Shown here: positions 1 through 12,129 of the stretch, in pieces
How positions within the stretch are numbered: the stretch's first letter is position 1
Layout: every line of letters begins with the position of its first letter
NCBI RefSeq assembly: GCF_030272615.1
Contig: NC_081405.1
Location: 152,504,113 to 152,564,112, forward strand
Direction: 5' to 3'
Length of the DNA stretch: 60,000 nt
Source of the DNA: Cryptomeria japonica
Taxonomy: Eukaryota; Streptophyta; Pinopsida; Cupressales; Cupressaceae
Notes under the pieces: model-generated
The model's database searches: none
Seen by the model: only the letters and a program-made list of their open reading frames with translations
What the model was told of the DNA's origin: nothing
Translations under genes and position numbers: made by a program

Positions 1-1079
1 TCAACACAGAGAAGATATCCAATATGCAACAATGTCATAGATCCAAGCAAGAGAGTGAATACTCTTCAATCAAGGATATGATTGTTGAAAAAGAGATATC
101 TTGCTATAAGTGTAAAGGAGATCCTTGGAAGAGAAGAGATCTTTGTTCAAAAGACATCTACCCCCCAAGAGGAGTGTCTTAGACAAATATAACATCTTCT
201 AGAATGAAGCACGAAAGAGAACAAGAATTCAATCCTTCCTCCTATTGCTAGGTGAAAGGGATTCTTGATGAAGGATGACTCACTATTATCCCAATGGGGA
301 TGGGTGAATTTATTATAGATGTACATTACCAAGTGTGAAAGAGGTTGTAGTCAAGGAGTTACATGAACACATGCAAGAAAAGACATTAGTAGATGTATAA
401 TACACATCTTAAGAAGTGGTATTCTTCTAAGAGAAAAGAGAAAAAGCATCACATACTCCCCAAGAGGGGTTAGTCATAAGAACATACCATTGTCAGAAAT
501 GATAGTTACATATGAAAAATGCAAGCCCTAAAGGAAATAATGATAAATGAGATAGAAGAAAGAGAAAGGAGCGAAATTATTGCCCCCCAAGTGAGAAGAA
601 TAAGGAGAAGCATTACACATCTTCTAAGGGTGATTATTTTCAAGTGATATGCCTTCTTAATGGAACAAATCCTCTCAAGGATGGGAGACGTACTTCACAG
701 GAGATCATTCTATACTAGGGGGCATATCATACTTGTAAATAATCGAAAGCATAGAAGAGGTAAGTTTTCCAATAGAATTAAGAGAAGAAGAAGAAGTGTA
801 TTACTCATTAAAGATGCTCCCCTTCAAGCAAAGAGAAAAACAAAAACAAAGAACAATTATAAGCTCATATGAGAATAACTATATGCAAGAAAAGAGATTT
901 AATAATGAATAATGCATGAAGATAGAGATAGATCCAAAAAAAAGAAGAGAAGTGAGCTTCATGTTGCCACCCCAAAGTATTAAAAATTGAAACAATGCCA
1001 CCACAAATAATAGATATCCCCTACTTAAATTAGCTAGTTATGTCATAAGGTGAAGAGCAACATGAAGAAAAAAGAAGTG
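1..1079. other. Purine-rich stretch, no gene recognised
   Basis: The plus strand is rich in short AG words such as agaag and gagaa. The ORFs present are short and resemble nothing I know. It lies downstream, in the minus-strand sense, of the gag remnant at 1080-2279, so it may be more of the same decayed element. That is inferred from position only. Confidence 0.4.
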
Positions 1080-2279
1080 CTAAGGCACTATGTTTAGTTC
1101 GAGGAAGACGACTAGATCTATTGTAATAGAAAGTTGTGCACGGTCATATTGCTTTTGAAAAAATTTCTTAAATGCATGACATTTTCGAAGAGAATGTGAA
1201 TATGAATCATGAAAAATGCAATATTCCTCTTCTTTCACTTGCTGAAGATTTTTGTTTTGGTTTTTAGGAGGAAAGGAAATGTTCTTATCATATTTCAATC
1301 TCCAATAGATTCTTGTAGCTAGTCTATCAGGATGATAAATGTGTTTTAGCTCATTGTCTTGACATGAAGGAGAAGAATTATTATTAGAAGGATTATTATC
1401 CACGATCTTAATTTTCCACTATCTATCCCATCTTGAATAGATTTTTGAAAATCAGGGCAATCATCAACATTATGATCATGGGTTTGATGAAATGAGCAAA
1501 AAGGACGTTTTGAAGAAGGAGCATTCTTGCGGGCTCTTTTGATTTGTTTCCTTTGGAGATAGTTTTTGAAGTTTTGAAGCTTAAGGAGTTCATCCATAGA
1601 GATAGGAGTCTAATTTCCTAGGCCTTTGTAGTAGCTTGCGTAGGAGGGACACAAATTCCTTTCTCAAATTCCCCAAGTCCTTGTCCTTGCAAACCTTGTT
1701 TTGTTATTATATGAAAGCCGTGACTATAAGAATGTTGCAAATGAGTAGTTTGGGGAATAGGATCATGAATTTATTTGAAATCTGATGTGTAAGGGGGAAT
1801 AGATGGATTTTTAGATGAATAAGGAATGTCACTTGAAGGGACATTCTCCTTTCTCTCATCATGCTTATCCTTTTTGGGAGATTGGGAAAGAACATTTTCA
1901 TCATCTAAAGGTTCATCTTTCCTTAGTTCTATGTGAGGGGAAAGATCATGAATAAAATGCATAAGATCATCCTCTCTACATATATTTTGATGTTGAAGAT
2001 AATTCTTAGGAGAATAAGGAGGGTCTAAAGATGTAAGAATGTTGATACTTTGATTTTTCCCCCTTGCTCAAGGGTATGTGTATAAGAAGAAGATGGGCCC
2101 ATATTGTTTTCCAATGCTTTCTCCTTTTCAAAAAGATCATTGGCTAATATATTAGCTCTCATCTTATTCACACAAGATACCCTAGGAGAGGTACAAGGTT
2201 TAGGATCTCTAAGATTGGGATCTACAAAAGCCTTAAGGTGATTAACATATGGAATATATTTTATTAATAACATCACCAC
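1080..2279 (-). pseudogene. Decayed LTR-element gag with two CHHC knuckle motifs
   Basis: Reading on the minus strand, two open pieces in different frames each carry a CX2HX4HX4C motif: CSFHQTHDHNVDDC at about 1457-1498 and CIFHDSYSHSLRKC at about 1179-1220. This CHHC spacing occurs in some plant Gypsy gag proteins, where a knuckle binds element RNA. The upstream pieces (2025-2279, 1771-1962) are charged and unrecognised. Frameshifts separate the pieces, so no product is expected. The LTR at 3133-4275 lies upstream in the same orientation, which fits the order 5' LTR, leader, gag. No protease or polymerase is visible before the window edge. Assignment to gag is moderately sure; the clade is not. 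Confidence 0.5.
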
Positions 2280-3132
2280 AATGCAACAAAACTAATACAT
2301 GAAAGCTTTGAGATCAATTTGAAAAGATAATGACTTTGAAATCTTAGCAACATAATATGACCAAGTGCTATTAATGAAAAGAAACAACAGGAAATGAAAT
2401 AAGCCATTGTCAAACACATGATTGTAATAAATATATGTTAACAATAATGTAATCATGTGTGGAATGACAAATAAATCTAATCCATTAATTGCCATTGAAA
2501 CCTAATTTACTTGGAAAAAAGATCTAAAATTAGGACCTTTTTATGAAAATTAATTTAAAAGTTAAGAGTGTGGAAATTTGAATTTGTATCTGACCTTAAG
2601 GGGTGGAAAAATTGATAAAGTACGCCAATTTTTTGGATTTAAGCAGAAAAATACAGTTAATTCTATGTCCCAAAATTTTGAGAAAAACTTAGGGACCGAA
2701 TGCAAAGTGTACCTGGTTCGACCAGCTTTTTCTGAAATTTCTAGTGATTATAGAAATTATGATTTTATTGCAGAATCCATAAAAACAATTGATTTGGAGA
2801 TGTCTAGATCGGTCAAATTGGCAAGCAAAGGTCAAAATAAGAGATTCTTAAAAATTAGGGTTTTGCTTTTTAACCACTTAATTTGTAGAACGAAAAGATA
2901 GATTTGAATTGCAATTTTGAAATAGAAACCAGATCTCAAACAAGTAGCTAAATTGCTACACTTCATAGGCTCAATTTTCTCAAAAGGCAAAATTAGGGTT
3001 TTTATGCAATTAACCTCTAAAATTCGCAAAAAGATCAAAATTGGAAATGAAAATTTGAAATTCAAATTGCAATTATTCATATCTAATAATAAGAAATTAG
3101 AATTAAGATGTAAGACGTCGGGTTGACCAAAA
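2280..3132 (-). other. Presumed 5' leader between LTR and gag
   Basis: Between the LTR start at 3133 and the first gag piece I see only short ORFs that match nothing. The minus strand directly after the LTR reads TTTTGGTCAACCCGACG, which is where a tRNA primer-binding site should be. I could not match it to a specific tRNA, so the primer is unassigned. Confidence 0.35.
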
Positions 3133-4275
3133 TATAAAGTGGAAAATTGGATCTTAGTGGTTCCCCACCTAGGAGAGAGAAAGGAAACCACTACGAGAAT
3201 TTTTACTTGGGAGCCACTTTACATTCAAAAGAAGGGCTGAATCCGCTAGATCCAAATTCAAGGTAAATAAGGATGTGAATACCAAGTGGATTGCAATTTG
3301 TTGGAATGTGATTTACCCTCTTTTGTAAATAGATATGTTGACTTGTTGACTATGTAGAAAAGGAGACAAAAATGGATGAAATAGGGGCCCTACAAATTTG
3401 GAGAAAAGTCATCGGGACCAAGTTAAAAGTGTACTTGGTCCTCTAAAAAATCTGTGCACCAAAAATGGTTTATCCATCTCTGCAAATGAAGTCCAAACCT
3501 GTAGTTACAACTGCACACCTACAACCTACACATAGAAAATAAGGGAAGAAGCTTTGTGAATAGGGGTTTTCCTCAGTCAAACCCCGGTTGAGGAATCAAC
3601 CTTGAAAGAAATTAATTGCAAATGCTTAAATGTAAATAATGGAAATGTATACCTTGTAGATCTGCAATTGATTGATGATTGTTGCTTTGCTTCTTGAATG
3701 TAATCATAAATATATGAAATGGCATGTAATATGAAAAAACCCTAGCACACACACATGATTGCAAATGAATGTTATGATGTTGCTCCCATGGATGAATGAA
3801 GAAGACACATGAAGAAGAGAACTTGATGGATGTTTGAAGACTTGAATTCTTGATGATGATAATGGAGACCTTTTGCTTGAATTTCACTTATTCTCTTTAT
3901 GCTTGTATATTTTCACTTATGCCTTGTTATGCAAATGAGAGAGCTGGATCCCCTTTTATACTAGCCTAGGATATTTATTTTCATCTCACTGAAGGCCGAC
4001 ATCGGGGGATTTAAGCCCCCGAAGAACAAATTGGGTTCAAGGGTCGGATGGACCCATCTCAGGGCCATCCTAAGAGGGAGGACAGGGGTGCCACACCCCT
4101 ATCCTGCCCTATCTTGGGGCCTGGATAGGGGTCTAAGGTGCCATCAAGGTTGAGATGGGAGAAGACTTGGGATGAAGGTGCAGAGGGGTCCCAGTTGAGT
4201 AGAGAAATCCAGTCGCATAAGTGAAGGCCTAAGATGTGGTTGAAATTGTGAGGGGCGTAATTTTATGATGCTACA
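3133..4275 (-). repeat. 5' LTR of a minus-strand Gypsy-like element
   Basis: Read on the minus strand it begins TGTAGCATC at 4275 and ends CTTTATA at 3133. It matches the plus-strand LTR at 9924-11151 over several blocks: the start (TGTAGC..CATAAAATT against TGTAGC..CTAAAATT), the ACCGGGGTTTGAC block, TGTGTAGGTTGTAGGT, CTTTTGAATGTAAAGT and the ATTTTCC..CTTTA end. A TATA-type motif (TATAAAAGGGG on the minus strand) lies at about 3950-3962. The ends are set by comparison with the second copy. Because gag follows in the same orientation, I call it a 5' LTR rather than a solo LTR. Confidence 0.7.
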
Positions 4276-4380
4276 GAACCAACATAATTAAATTAATTAA
4301 TTATATGGAAAGGCTTTAATTAATTAAATATTAATTTAATTAATTTTTGATGTCTATAGACACTAATAAAGGTCAACAAG
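4276..4380. other. AT-rich spacer with TTAATTAA runs
   Basis: A short block of repeated AATTAATT words, partly palindromic, lies outside the 4275 LTR end. No gene is seen. It marks the point where the plus-strand element starting at about 4390 is cut off at its 5' side. Confidence 0.5.
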
Positions 4381-4389
4381 GTTTCATCC

Positions 4390-4848
4390 TTGTCTGGAAC
4401 AAGAAGAGTGTTAGAAGGACTCCTTCTCAAACCAAGTATTCATCAAACTTCAATGTTAACCATTTTCCATGTGATAAATTTTGACATAGAGCTAGTGAAT
4501 GTAGAGGTCATATTGGATCTCAATCATTTAGTGGTCAATGTTACGACCAAAATAAATTTGGACATGAGGCAAATGAGTGCAAAAGTAAGATGGTTTGGAA
4601 TGGATATGAGAATACAAACTTTGATAGAAATGTTCAATCATTTAATGGATATTGTTATACTTGCAACAAGTTTGGGCACAAGGCTACGAAGTGCATGTCA
4701 AATATTAGAAGGAATGGAGATAGTTTGCAACAAGATTCGACATGCTACATTTGTAATAAATGAAGACATATTGCCAGGTTCTATAGAGGAAGGAATGAGA
4801 AGACTACTAGTCTGATAAAGAAGATTAATAGATCAACGAAGAAAAGGA
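4390..4848 (+). pseudogene. Decayed gag with an array of four zinc knuckles
   Basis: The reading frame that contains TGT at 4470 holds four CCHC-type units spaced about 25-40 codons apart. They are a first unit broken by TGA at about 4470-4505; CYDQNKFGHEANEC at 4539-4580, where the second Cys is lost; the intact CYTCNKFGHKATKC at 4653-4694; and a fourth beginning CYICNK at 4743 that meets a TGA and lacks its last Cys. A basic tail follows (KKINRSTKKRR). Retroelement nucleocapsids bind RNA through such knuckles, usually one or two, so four is unusual. The upstream part of gag is missing, probably cut by the element ending at 4275. The main open frame annotated by length alone (4390-4815) is a different frame and is not coding. 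Confidence 0.6.
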
Positions 4849-5299
4849 GATGATAAAGATGACATGGGTGAAGAAATCAGATGAGGAGGTTGAAGGAAAG
4901 ACCGAGGATGGGTTTATACCTATTGGTGGTGCATATTCCTATTTTGAAAACTAAGTAGATAACACTATTTGAGGGGGAGAACTGGTGGCAAATAGAGTTC
5001 GTGAGAATATTTTTGTAGCTTACTAGATGTTTGTGATGGTCTGCAGTATTGTTTGTGAGTTTTGATGAAATAGAGTCAACATTATGAGTTATAACAGTAA
5101 AATGGATTTATGTCAAATTAACCCTAAGTAATTGTGGATGCAATGGATAAAATGGTTTTTTGAGTTCATTTTGATCACTTGTGATCTTGTAAATTTGAAG
5201 AGCTCTTAAGTGCAAACAATTTTTATGTGCAACAAGTGCATTTGAAGGTTTTCACAAAAAGTTTTTTGTGCGGTTTGTGAAAGAGTGAAATGGTCACTC

Positions 5300-7560
5300 C
5301 TATTTTTGTTCATCTTGAATTGAACCCATGACCTATTTGCAAGTTGTATCCTTATGTGGCAATGGTGCATGACAAAGAAGGTCCATTTTCAATGGTTTTG
5401 GTTGATTGTGTTTATAGTAAAGATGTTAGGACATACATTTATGCAAAGCTAAAAAATGTAATTCATGTGAAGTTTCATCATATTTGGAATAAGCTTACTG
5501 AAGAAGATCTAATCACATTCAATGAGCGATACAAGAACATTTCTGCAATGGGTTTGAATATCTGGAAAGAGTTTCAATATTTTAGCTATGAAGAAGAGTG
5601 GATTAAGATTTTTTTGAGTCATTTTCATGAATATGTGATGTACCTAGACTAACTGTATAATATTACAAAGGATGCCATTAGGGCATTGATTGGTTTTTGC
5701 TCCACCGATTTTGTTATGGTGAAGAAGACTGTGAAGATTGATATTGTTGCTTGATTGACCAATGCAAAATTAAATGGAAGGGAGATAACTGTAAAGGATA
5801 TTGTTGATCCAAGTGTCCAGTATGTGACAAGGTGTCTAGCTTACAAAATCTATTACCAAAATCAAGAGTGTTTTGCCACTGCTATTGAAATTTACACAAC
5901 TCATCAGATGGTGGTTTTTGGAGAAAAAATTAAAATCTATGAACTGTTAAGGCAACAACTGTTAGATAATATATACAAAAAGAATTAGAGCAAGTATCTT
6001 TGCAGGTATGAATCTTTGATCATCTGTTTAGCCTTCATGTTTATGAATGAGATTTTAGGAGCTAGAGATAAGTTTTGGGACAAGTTTTTACCTATTGTCA
6101 TTCAAATAAAACATGTTAGGATTTTTGGTACTGATAATAGAATATACAATTATATGTATTCTGGTTGGTTTAAGAAATTCCAAGATAAAATTCAAAATAG
6201 AGAAAGGTTTCCTTGTGGAATGGTCTGAATGTATAAAGATGTGTTTACTTTTCTGGTGAGTACAAATAATTGCTACATTGAGGCTATTGAGCTGAGAACT
6301 ACTTGAATATCTATGTTTACCTATGAAGTGTCTATAAAATAAGTAGGGAAACATATTGCTTCAATGATAAAATGTCAGTAAATCCTAATGAACCTAGGTC
6401 CAGTACTATGTAGGAAATATTTGATGATTTAAAGAAGAAGAAAGTGGAGAAAGCTAATGAGAAAAAGGATGGAAAAACTACATTAGGCAATCAATCTGCA
6501 CTCGATGTCTAAGGAATTTGACATGAATCTTATTGAGGGTTCTTCTAGACAAGCACATAGGAGGACCAAGTCTATCTTTGCTTGTCCTCCAATGGAAAGT
6601 CCTTTCAAAACCCATACACGAGAGGCAACTAACGAGAAGAAAGGACCAATGCATAAACAAAGGTTCTAGAAGTGCCTATGAGACATGGGAAGATGGATTT
6701 GAATAAGGTATCACCCCTTCATATGTTGCATCTTGGTGATGTTCTCCACCACTCTGCTAGAAATAAATATATTATGTCTAAGGTGCAATGTACTAAATTG
6801 ATCAATGAGATGGTTTCTCCATGATAAACTTCCAAAGGTAAATATTGATGAAACTCTTAGTGATGCAGAACAATTGCAGGCACTATTGAATGGATTGAAG
6901 GACTATGCTTCTAATGTTGAAGTAACAAATTTGGCAGATACTTATAAAAGGATAGAGGAAAAGAGACTTAGTGAATTGGTGAATAAGTATATAGATGCAC
7001 ACACCTAGCTACAAGATAGTATGTGTTTTTGAGATGAGTGTAGATAGTGTAGTCAATGTATACAAATTTTGTCACTAGTAGTCAGAGTCAACCAAAGAAA
7101 TTCAAAACTAAATAAATATTTTTGAAGGATGAATTGTACAGTTGTCCAATTTAATGGATTTGAAGAAGGATGGAAAAATAAATGGGAGAATCCAAATATA
7201 GAATTTGTACACAAAGCTTAATCTACTGGTTAATCAGGAGTAGATCAAGAAAGACTTTTATCGGTTGAGAGACATTGTAGATATGCACCTCACTACTATG
7301 ATGAATAATCTTGAAGACTCTCAAAATTTGAGAAAATCAATAAAGTTTTCAGCTAATTGTGAAGAGGCAAATACTTTTCTTTTGAAGACAGAGAGTCGAT
7401 ATAATATTTTGTTCTCTATGTGAGTTGATTGGAATAATGCCTGGGCTTGGCTAAAGTTCATTCATAAGGATATAATACCCCCAACCCAACAAGATGAGCA
7501 ACTTGCCCAACAAGGTACTTAGATGGATTCCGATAAGACAAATTTGATTATGTATATACG
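5300..7560 (+). pseudogene. Long decayed ORF of unknown function inside an LTR element
   Basis: Open pieces at 5344-5652, 5755-5988, 6016-6228 and 6805-7008 follow each other on the same strand, separated by single stops or frameshifts. I read them as one broken gene of perhaps 700 codons. The first piece contains a stretch like WNKLTEEDLITFNERY. The second and third have alternating helical, hydrophobic text (for example IYELLRQQLLDNIYKKN, then SLIICLAFMFMNE). The last recognisable piece has acidic and leucine-rich helices. I see no protease DTG/DSG, integrase, RT YxDD or RNase H motif anywhere between the knuckles and the PPT. It sits between gag-like knuckles and a PPT plus 3' LTR, so it belonged to a retroelement. 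The function is unknown. A loose resemblance in pattern to the pseudogene at 23050-25371 is an inference. Confidence 0.55.
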
Positions 7561-7747
7561 TGGATGAATTGGTGATACAATTTTGATATTTAGTTAAATT
7601 CGGTTTTTGAGATGTTGTAGATAGGGGGAGTTGTTTGTAGAGAATTGAATTTCTATCAAGGAGGCACCCTTTGTCCTTGATGTTAAAGGGGGAGAAGAAT
7701 GCATTAGAGGAATAAGTGTTTGAGTTGGCACAAGTTTTTCCATCAAT

Positions 7748-7762
7748 AAAAAAGGGGGAGAT
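7748..7762 (+). other. Polypurine tract of the plus-strand element
   Basis: The run AAAAAAGGGGGAGAT sits directly before the TGTTGCAAAT start of the LTR at 7763. Such a tract primes plus-strand DNA synthesis. Its composition is nearly the same as the PPT at 50319-50330 of the intact Copia element, which supports a Copia origin. Confidence 0.75.
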
Positions 7763-9155
7763 TGTTGCAAATATGATTTTATGTTGTCATTGTTGTCAAA
7801 CTTGTTGGTCTATATGTATAACTTAGTAATATTCCTGGTCAAGATGTAGTCTAGTATATTACAGTAACAGTGAATTGGTACAAAAGATGTATGGATGTGT
7901 GGATCTTGTATGTAGATACTTGTGATGGCATATCATGATGTTTTGTGGATTTTTTGAAACTCTGGTGATGATTTTTGTGGTTTGCAGTGGTTGTCAACTA
8001 AGTGTGCCTATTTCGACGAACAATTTGTCAATTAGGTTTTGATTCCGATTATGGTAGATATGAATTATCTATTAATGAAATTGTAGTATGATGTTTGTGG
8101 ATGCAAAGTCTCATTCCATTTTAATTTTTAGATGATCAAAGTGTTTTATAGTTGGAGATAATTATGTCTAAGTTTTGGTTGGTGTAGTAATAGTGTGGTG
8201 GTGTGGAAGAATGCATTGCATTCCTTTGCCTTCAGTTGGTTAGAGTGATACAATTCTTTGATTGGGATTTATTGATGTCAATCAGTGTTATGCTGGTCAT
8301 CCACAAATGTGTTTGGTGGTCCTCATTAAAGTTTGAGTAAGATATGTTGGTGTATGGTAACAAAGTTATCATTTAGGGTTGATCTATGGTGTTTTGGTTC
8401 ATGCGGTTGCATGAGATTGTATAAGAGTTAATTTGGAAGTGTTTGGAAGGTGTGTTGATATGGTGTGGTGCCTCACATATTTCATTTACCTTCTGCATTG
8501 TATTAGAGACTATTTTGGGGTTGACTATTGTGTATTTGCACATTATATCTAATTACGTTGACCTAATTGATGTTATCGGGGTTGTAAATGGTATATAAAG
8601 GATGAAACCATTGTGTAGACGCCATGGGATGATTTGTATGTTTTGTGAAGTGAATGAGAAATATTTAAAATGTTTGGAACCATAGTTGAGCAATAATTAA
8701 GGTAGTTTCTGATGTGTTTTAAACAATGAACTGTGATCATCATTACAATGGATGTCATTCTTTGTAGTTCAATGCTATTGATGTTTCATAAAAAGTTTTG
8801 TATCTTGCCTTGATGAAGTGATATTTAGTGTTTGCAAGTCCTTATTGTATATGTCCTTAAATTTATGCTCCTTAGTCTTTCAACTCATCTTAGGAGTAGT
8901 GAGCTCAGCTCCTTGGCCTTTGGCCTAAACATTGTAACTTGTTTATGATGTAGTGAGATAGTTCTTACTGTTGTTCTTCCTAGTTCAAGTTTTCCATGTA
9001 AAAATCTTGGTGTTCATGTGTAGTTATTTTTGTGGTTTCAATTATTTAATTTCATGGATATGGTAGATGGAATGAATGTTAAGAAAAAGGTTAAATATGA
9101 TTAATTTATAGTATATGCTAATCCCCCACATCTTAGCATTTGGTAGTGTTCAACA
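7763..9155 (+). repeat. 3' LTR, Copia-type
   Basis: It begins TGTTGCAAATATG after the PPT and ends at TTCAACA (9155). The 3' part resembles the solo LTR at 52277-53630: a TTTTCCATGTAAAAATCTTGGTGTTCATGTG block against TTTTCCACGTCAAAATATTGGTGTTATGTG (each matched in pieces), then a C-run followed by TCTTAG and a CAACA end. No 5' partner LTR is in the window. The right end rests on that comparison and could be off by some bases. Confidence 0.6.
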
Positions 9156-9923
9156 AATCCTTCCCATATATAATACGTAAAAAAGCACTCAAACAAAAAA
9201 TGACATTACCTACAACTATTTTTTTGTTATAGTGCATAAAAATTTAATTATTCATACAATGACATGAGCAACAATTACCAAATGTGCATTGGGCCACCTT
9301 GGAAAATTTGCAATTGTCACTAAGATCTTCTAAAGGTTAGATAAATGGTCTTCCCAAGGAAAATTATTGTAGTCATCACTGTCACTGATTATTTTCCTCC
9401 ATCTCCAAATCAGAGGTCTATGTAATTACTATGGGACTAGTGTGTCTCCTCAAGGGTGATAAGGGTTGTTTAACAACTTGGGACTTATAGATTGGCATGA
9501 TTTGCATGAAACATGTTCAACCTACTATGACACCACCTCCTATAGTTGTGTCCACCTTAATGATTATCATGAACCCTCAAAGAAATTGTGAATTAAAATG
9601 TTTTAACCTATGCATACATTGGTGTAATATATTCAACTCTAGCATAAATTTTGAGTAAATTCACTACAAAGACCAATGCATTTGGGATTTTGTCCTTACA
9701 TTGATGTAACTATTGGTTGAGGTTTTTATCTTAATAAACAACCTACAATGTAAATTGCAAAATATTCATAACATATCCCTTCTAATTGAAATTTAACCTC
9801 CCTTTTATACCTAATCACCTAGTTCAAAAAACCAAAGTCAGGCTCCCAAAATTTCATATCTAGTTGGCATCCAAAAAATGAGTTTACTTGGACCATAAAA
9901 AAATATTATTATTAAAATTATAT
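9156..9923. other. Non-coding stretch, nothing recognised
   Basis: No ORF with recognisable content and no repeat pair found by eye. It is the left flank of the solo LTR at 9924. Confidence 0.5.
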
Positions 9924-11151
9924 TGTAGCGTCCTAAAATTGTGACACTTGCAATTTCGACTGCATTTCGGTCTTCACGATGGCGACGTAACATGCAACCT
10001 GAATGGAGACCCCGAAACCTGTTTTCGACACCAAAAACTGCATTTTCTAGCACCCTGGCCTGAACCTCCTTTGCACCCTGCTGTCCTGGGAGGTGGGACC
10101 AGAGCGCCCAGTGCCCTGGTCCCTGGGCCTATTTTGGGCCCGGTCTCCTATGGGGTCTCGGGTCTTTTTGTTTGCAAATTGGAAAATTAACTTTCCTGGT
10201 CGGCCTAAGGTCGGGAAAATCAGTCTATTAACCCTAATTGGCAAGTATATAAACTACATTTTCCTCTCCCATTTGAGGTAGATGAAAAGAAGGAGATACA
10301 TACATGACAGAAAAAGCGTGGAAACTATACTCAAACATTCAAGCATTCAAGCATTCAAGCATTCAAGCATTCAAGCATTCCCTCTAAGTCTCCATTCAAG
10401 GCTAAGTGTTGCATTCAAGACAAGGATTCAACCATTGAAGAGGAGATCACTTACTACATACAACATACAACAAACAACAACATCTATACCTTCGTACATA
10501 AGGATACAAACATCCTTACAACAAGGTATTAGTACTTGTTTTACATTACATACATTTACATTTCCAACATTTCTCATTTCTTGGTTAATTCCAAAACCGG
10601 GGTTTGACCTAAAGGCAAACCCCTAATCCCTAACCCCCCAATCGTCTTCACTTTTCTGTGTGTAGGTTGTAGGTACGCGGCTGAAATTGAAGATCTGGAA
10701 TCCTTGTGCAGAGACGAACAGATCCCCCTTCGTTTCACGGATTTTTCGGAGGATCGTGGCGCCGGGCGCCATCGTCCCGACAACTTTTGCTCAAATTTGC
10801 AGGACAGCGCCGTATCAACATTTTACTGCTAATTCCAGGTCCGCAGCTTCATCCTATATCCCTATCTCAGTTTATAAGTGAATCTTTCCCACTTTCTATG
10901 CATTCCTAGCTTAATTCTTCTATCAACATTCGTTACAAAAGAGGGTAGCCTTGCTTTCTTAACCCTTGAAACACATTTAGCATCCAATCTTGCATTGTGT
11001 GGGATTGGATCTTGTGGGTTTCAACCCCTCTTTTGAATGTAAAGTCTCTCCCTTAAGTGAAAACCATCAACCCTAGCAACCTCCCTTCTCTCTCCTTGGA
11101 GTTGGAAGAGGGGAGAGCAACTAGGGTTCGATCGCGATTTTCCGCTTTACA
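9924..11151 (+). repeat. Solo LTR, same family as 3133-4275
   Basis: It starts TGTAGCGTCC and ends CGCTTTACA. The five bases before (TATAT) and after (AATAT) differ at one position, which is acceptable for an old 5-bp TSD. No internal element sequence flanks it, so recombination between two LTRs probably left a solo copy. A TATA motif (AGTATATAAAC) lies at about 10245. It is richer in GC than its surroundings, with a GTGGCGCCGGGCGCCAT palindrome-like run near 10760. Short ORFs inside it are not genes. Confidence 0.7.
10336..10380 (+). repeat. 8-bp tandem repeat (CATTCAAG)n
   Basis: Five full copies and one partial copy of CATTCAAG in a row, just downstream of the LTR TATA motif, so probably within the transcribed R or U5 part of the solo LTR. 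Confidence 0.9.
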
Positions 11152-11613
11152 AATATCAAGTTAATTAATAATATTTTCATTGTTAAATTTGTTAATGTTT
11201 AAAAACAGTTAGATGGGATGTTGACAAGAGGGTAAGAGGTAGGAAATGTGAGGAAGCTAAATGGTCAACTTCCATTTCTTCATCTTAGAGCTTTTGCTGC
11301 CACTTACATAGCTCAAATTAGTATCCTTCATTCTCTTGTATTTTTTGTTATCTTCATTCTCTTCTTCCAATTATTTATGTTTTAAATATTTTTTTTAATG
11401 TTTTTTTGGTTGAAGGGTTTGTGGTTTGGGTATATGCAAGTATTTGTTTTAATTTAAATTCAAAAAAAATTCCCTCATGTGCCCTTCCCTTAACATGAAA
11501 GCCAAGATCTAGTTATGTTATGTATTGGCGGTATCCTAGTGGAATATTATGTCAACAAGTTTTATTACCCTTTGTTTAGCCTAAATCTTGCAGCTGTCCC
11601 TAATTCTATGGTT
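11152..11613 (+). other. Probable 5' flank or UTR of the LINE
   Basis: No ORF with recognisable content. It lies between the solo LTR and the first plausible LINE ORF1 codon at 11614. I cannot see where the LINE itself starts. Confidence 0.35.
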
Positions 11614-12129
11614 ATGGAGAGCTCAAGTGATGACTCTAAAGTAGAAATGTAAATTGACACTCGAGAAACTTTTGGTATCCCTAGAGAATAGACCTTAGAT
11701 ACCCTAGTTGAGCAATTTTTTGGTGTCTCTCAACTTCTCCTAGTTCTCAAAAGTCATCATGTAAAGAGGCTCTTCATTCTAAGGTCAAGGGTATTAATAC
11801 TTTGATTTTTGCAACGTTTAATATTTTTTAGATTGGATAAGAATTGAGGTCCCAAGTGGCTCATGTCAAAAATGGAAGCATTGTCCAAGGAGGAGAATCT
11901 AGAGATGGAGAAAGTAGCGAGGATCCATTTAATACTACTAAGATTCTCTCCATTTCTTCAAATATTGATATGCTTCAATTTGCTAGAAGTGAAGAATATT
12001 GTCTTAAGAATATGGCAATCTTCTTTGTTTGTCTAGATTCTAACTTCATACTATCTTGTAAATTATTTGATGATTGAATTTTAAACATTTTGAGCAAGAA
12101 AAAAATAGGTATACATGTCTCCTTCTTGA
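11614..12129 (+). pseudogene. LINE ORF1, first segment
   Basis: The ATG at 11614 (MESSSDDSK) opens a decayed reading that runs, with stops and shifts, into the Gypsy insertion at 12130. The segment 11844-12129 reads like the front half of the nucleic-acid-binding domain of plant L1 ORF1 (DUF4283 type), including LSKKKIGIHVSFL at the junction. Removing the Gypsy element and one 5-bp TSD joins this frame to the ORF1 text at 18518 (MLQRGLFVVFFK). ORF1 proteins coat LINE RNA. Joined length of both segments is about 578 codons. The start codon is a guess; the link across the insertion is well supported. Confidence 0.6.

Noticed and set aside
4390-4815. 141-codon plus-strand ORF
   Set aside because: The zinc-knuckle text lies in another frame of the same strand; this longer open frame is an out-of-frame shadow.
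10047-10281. Overlapping short ORFs on both strands near 10.1 kb
   Set aside because: They lie inside the solo LTR 9924-11151 and read as GC-rich chance frames.
10757-10775. GTGGCGCCGGGCGCCAT as a primer-binding site
   Set aside because: TGGCGCC resembles a Gypsy PBS, but it sits inside the LTR as defined by comparison with 3133-4275, not at its edge.
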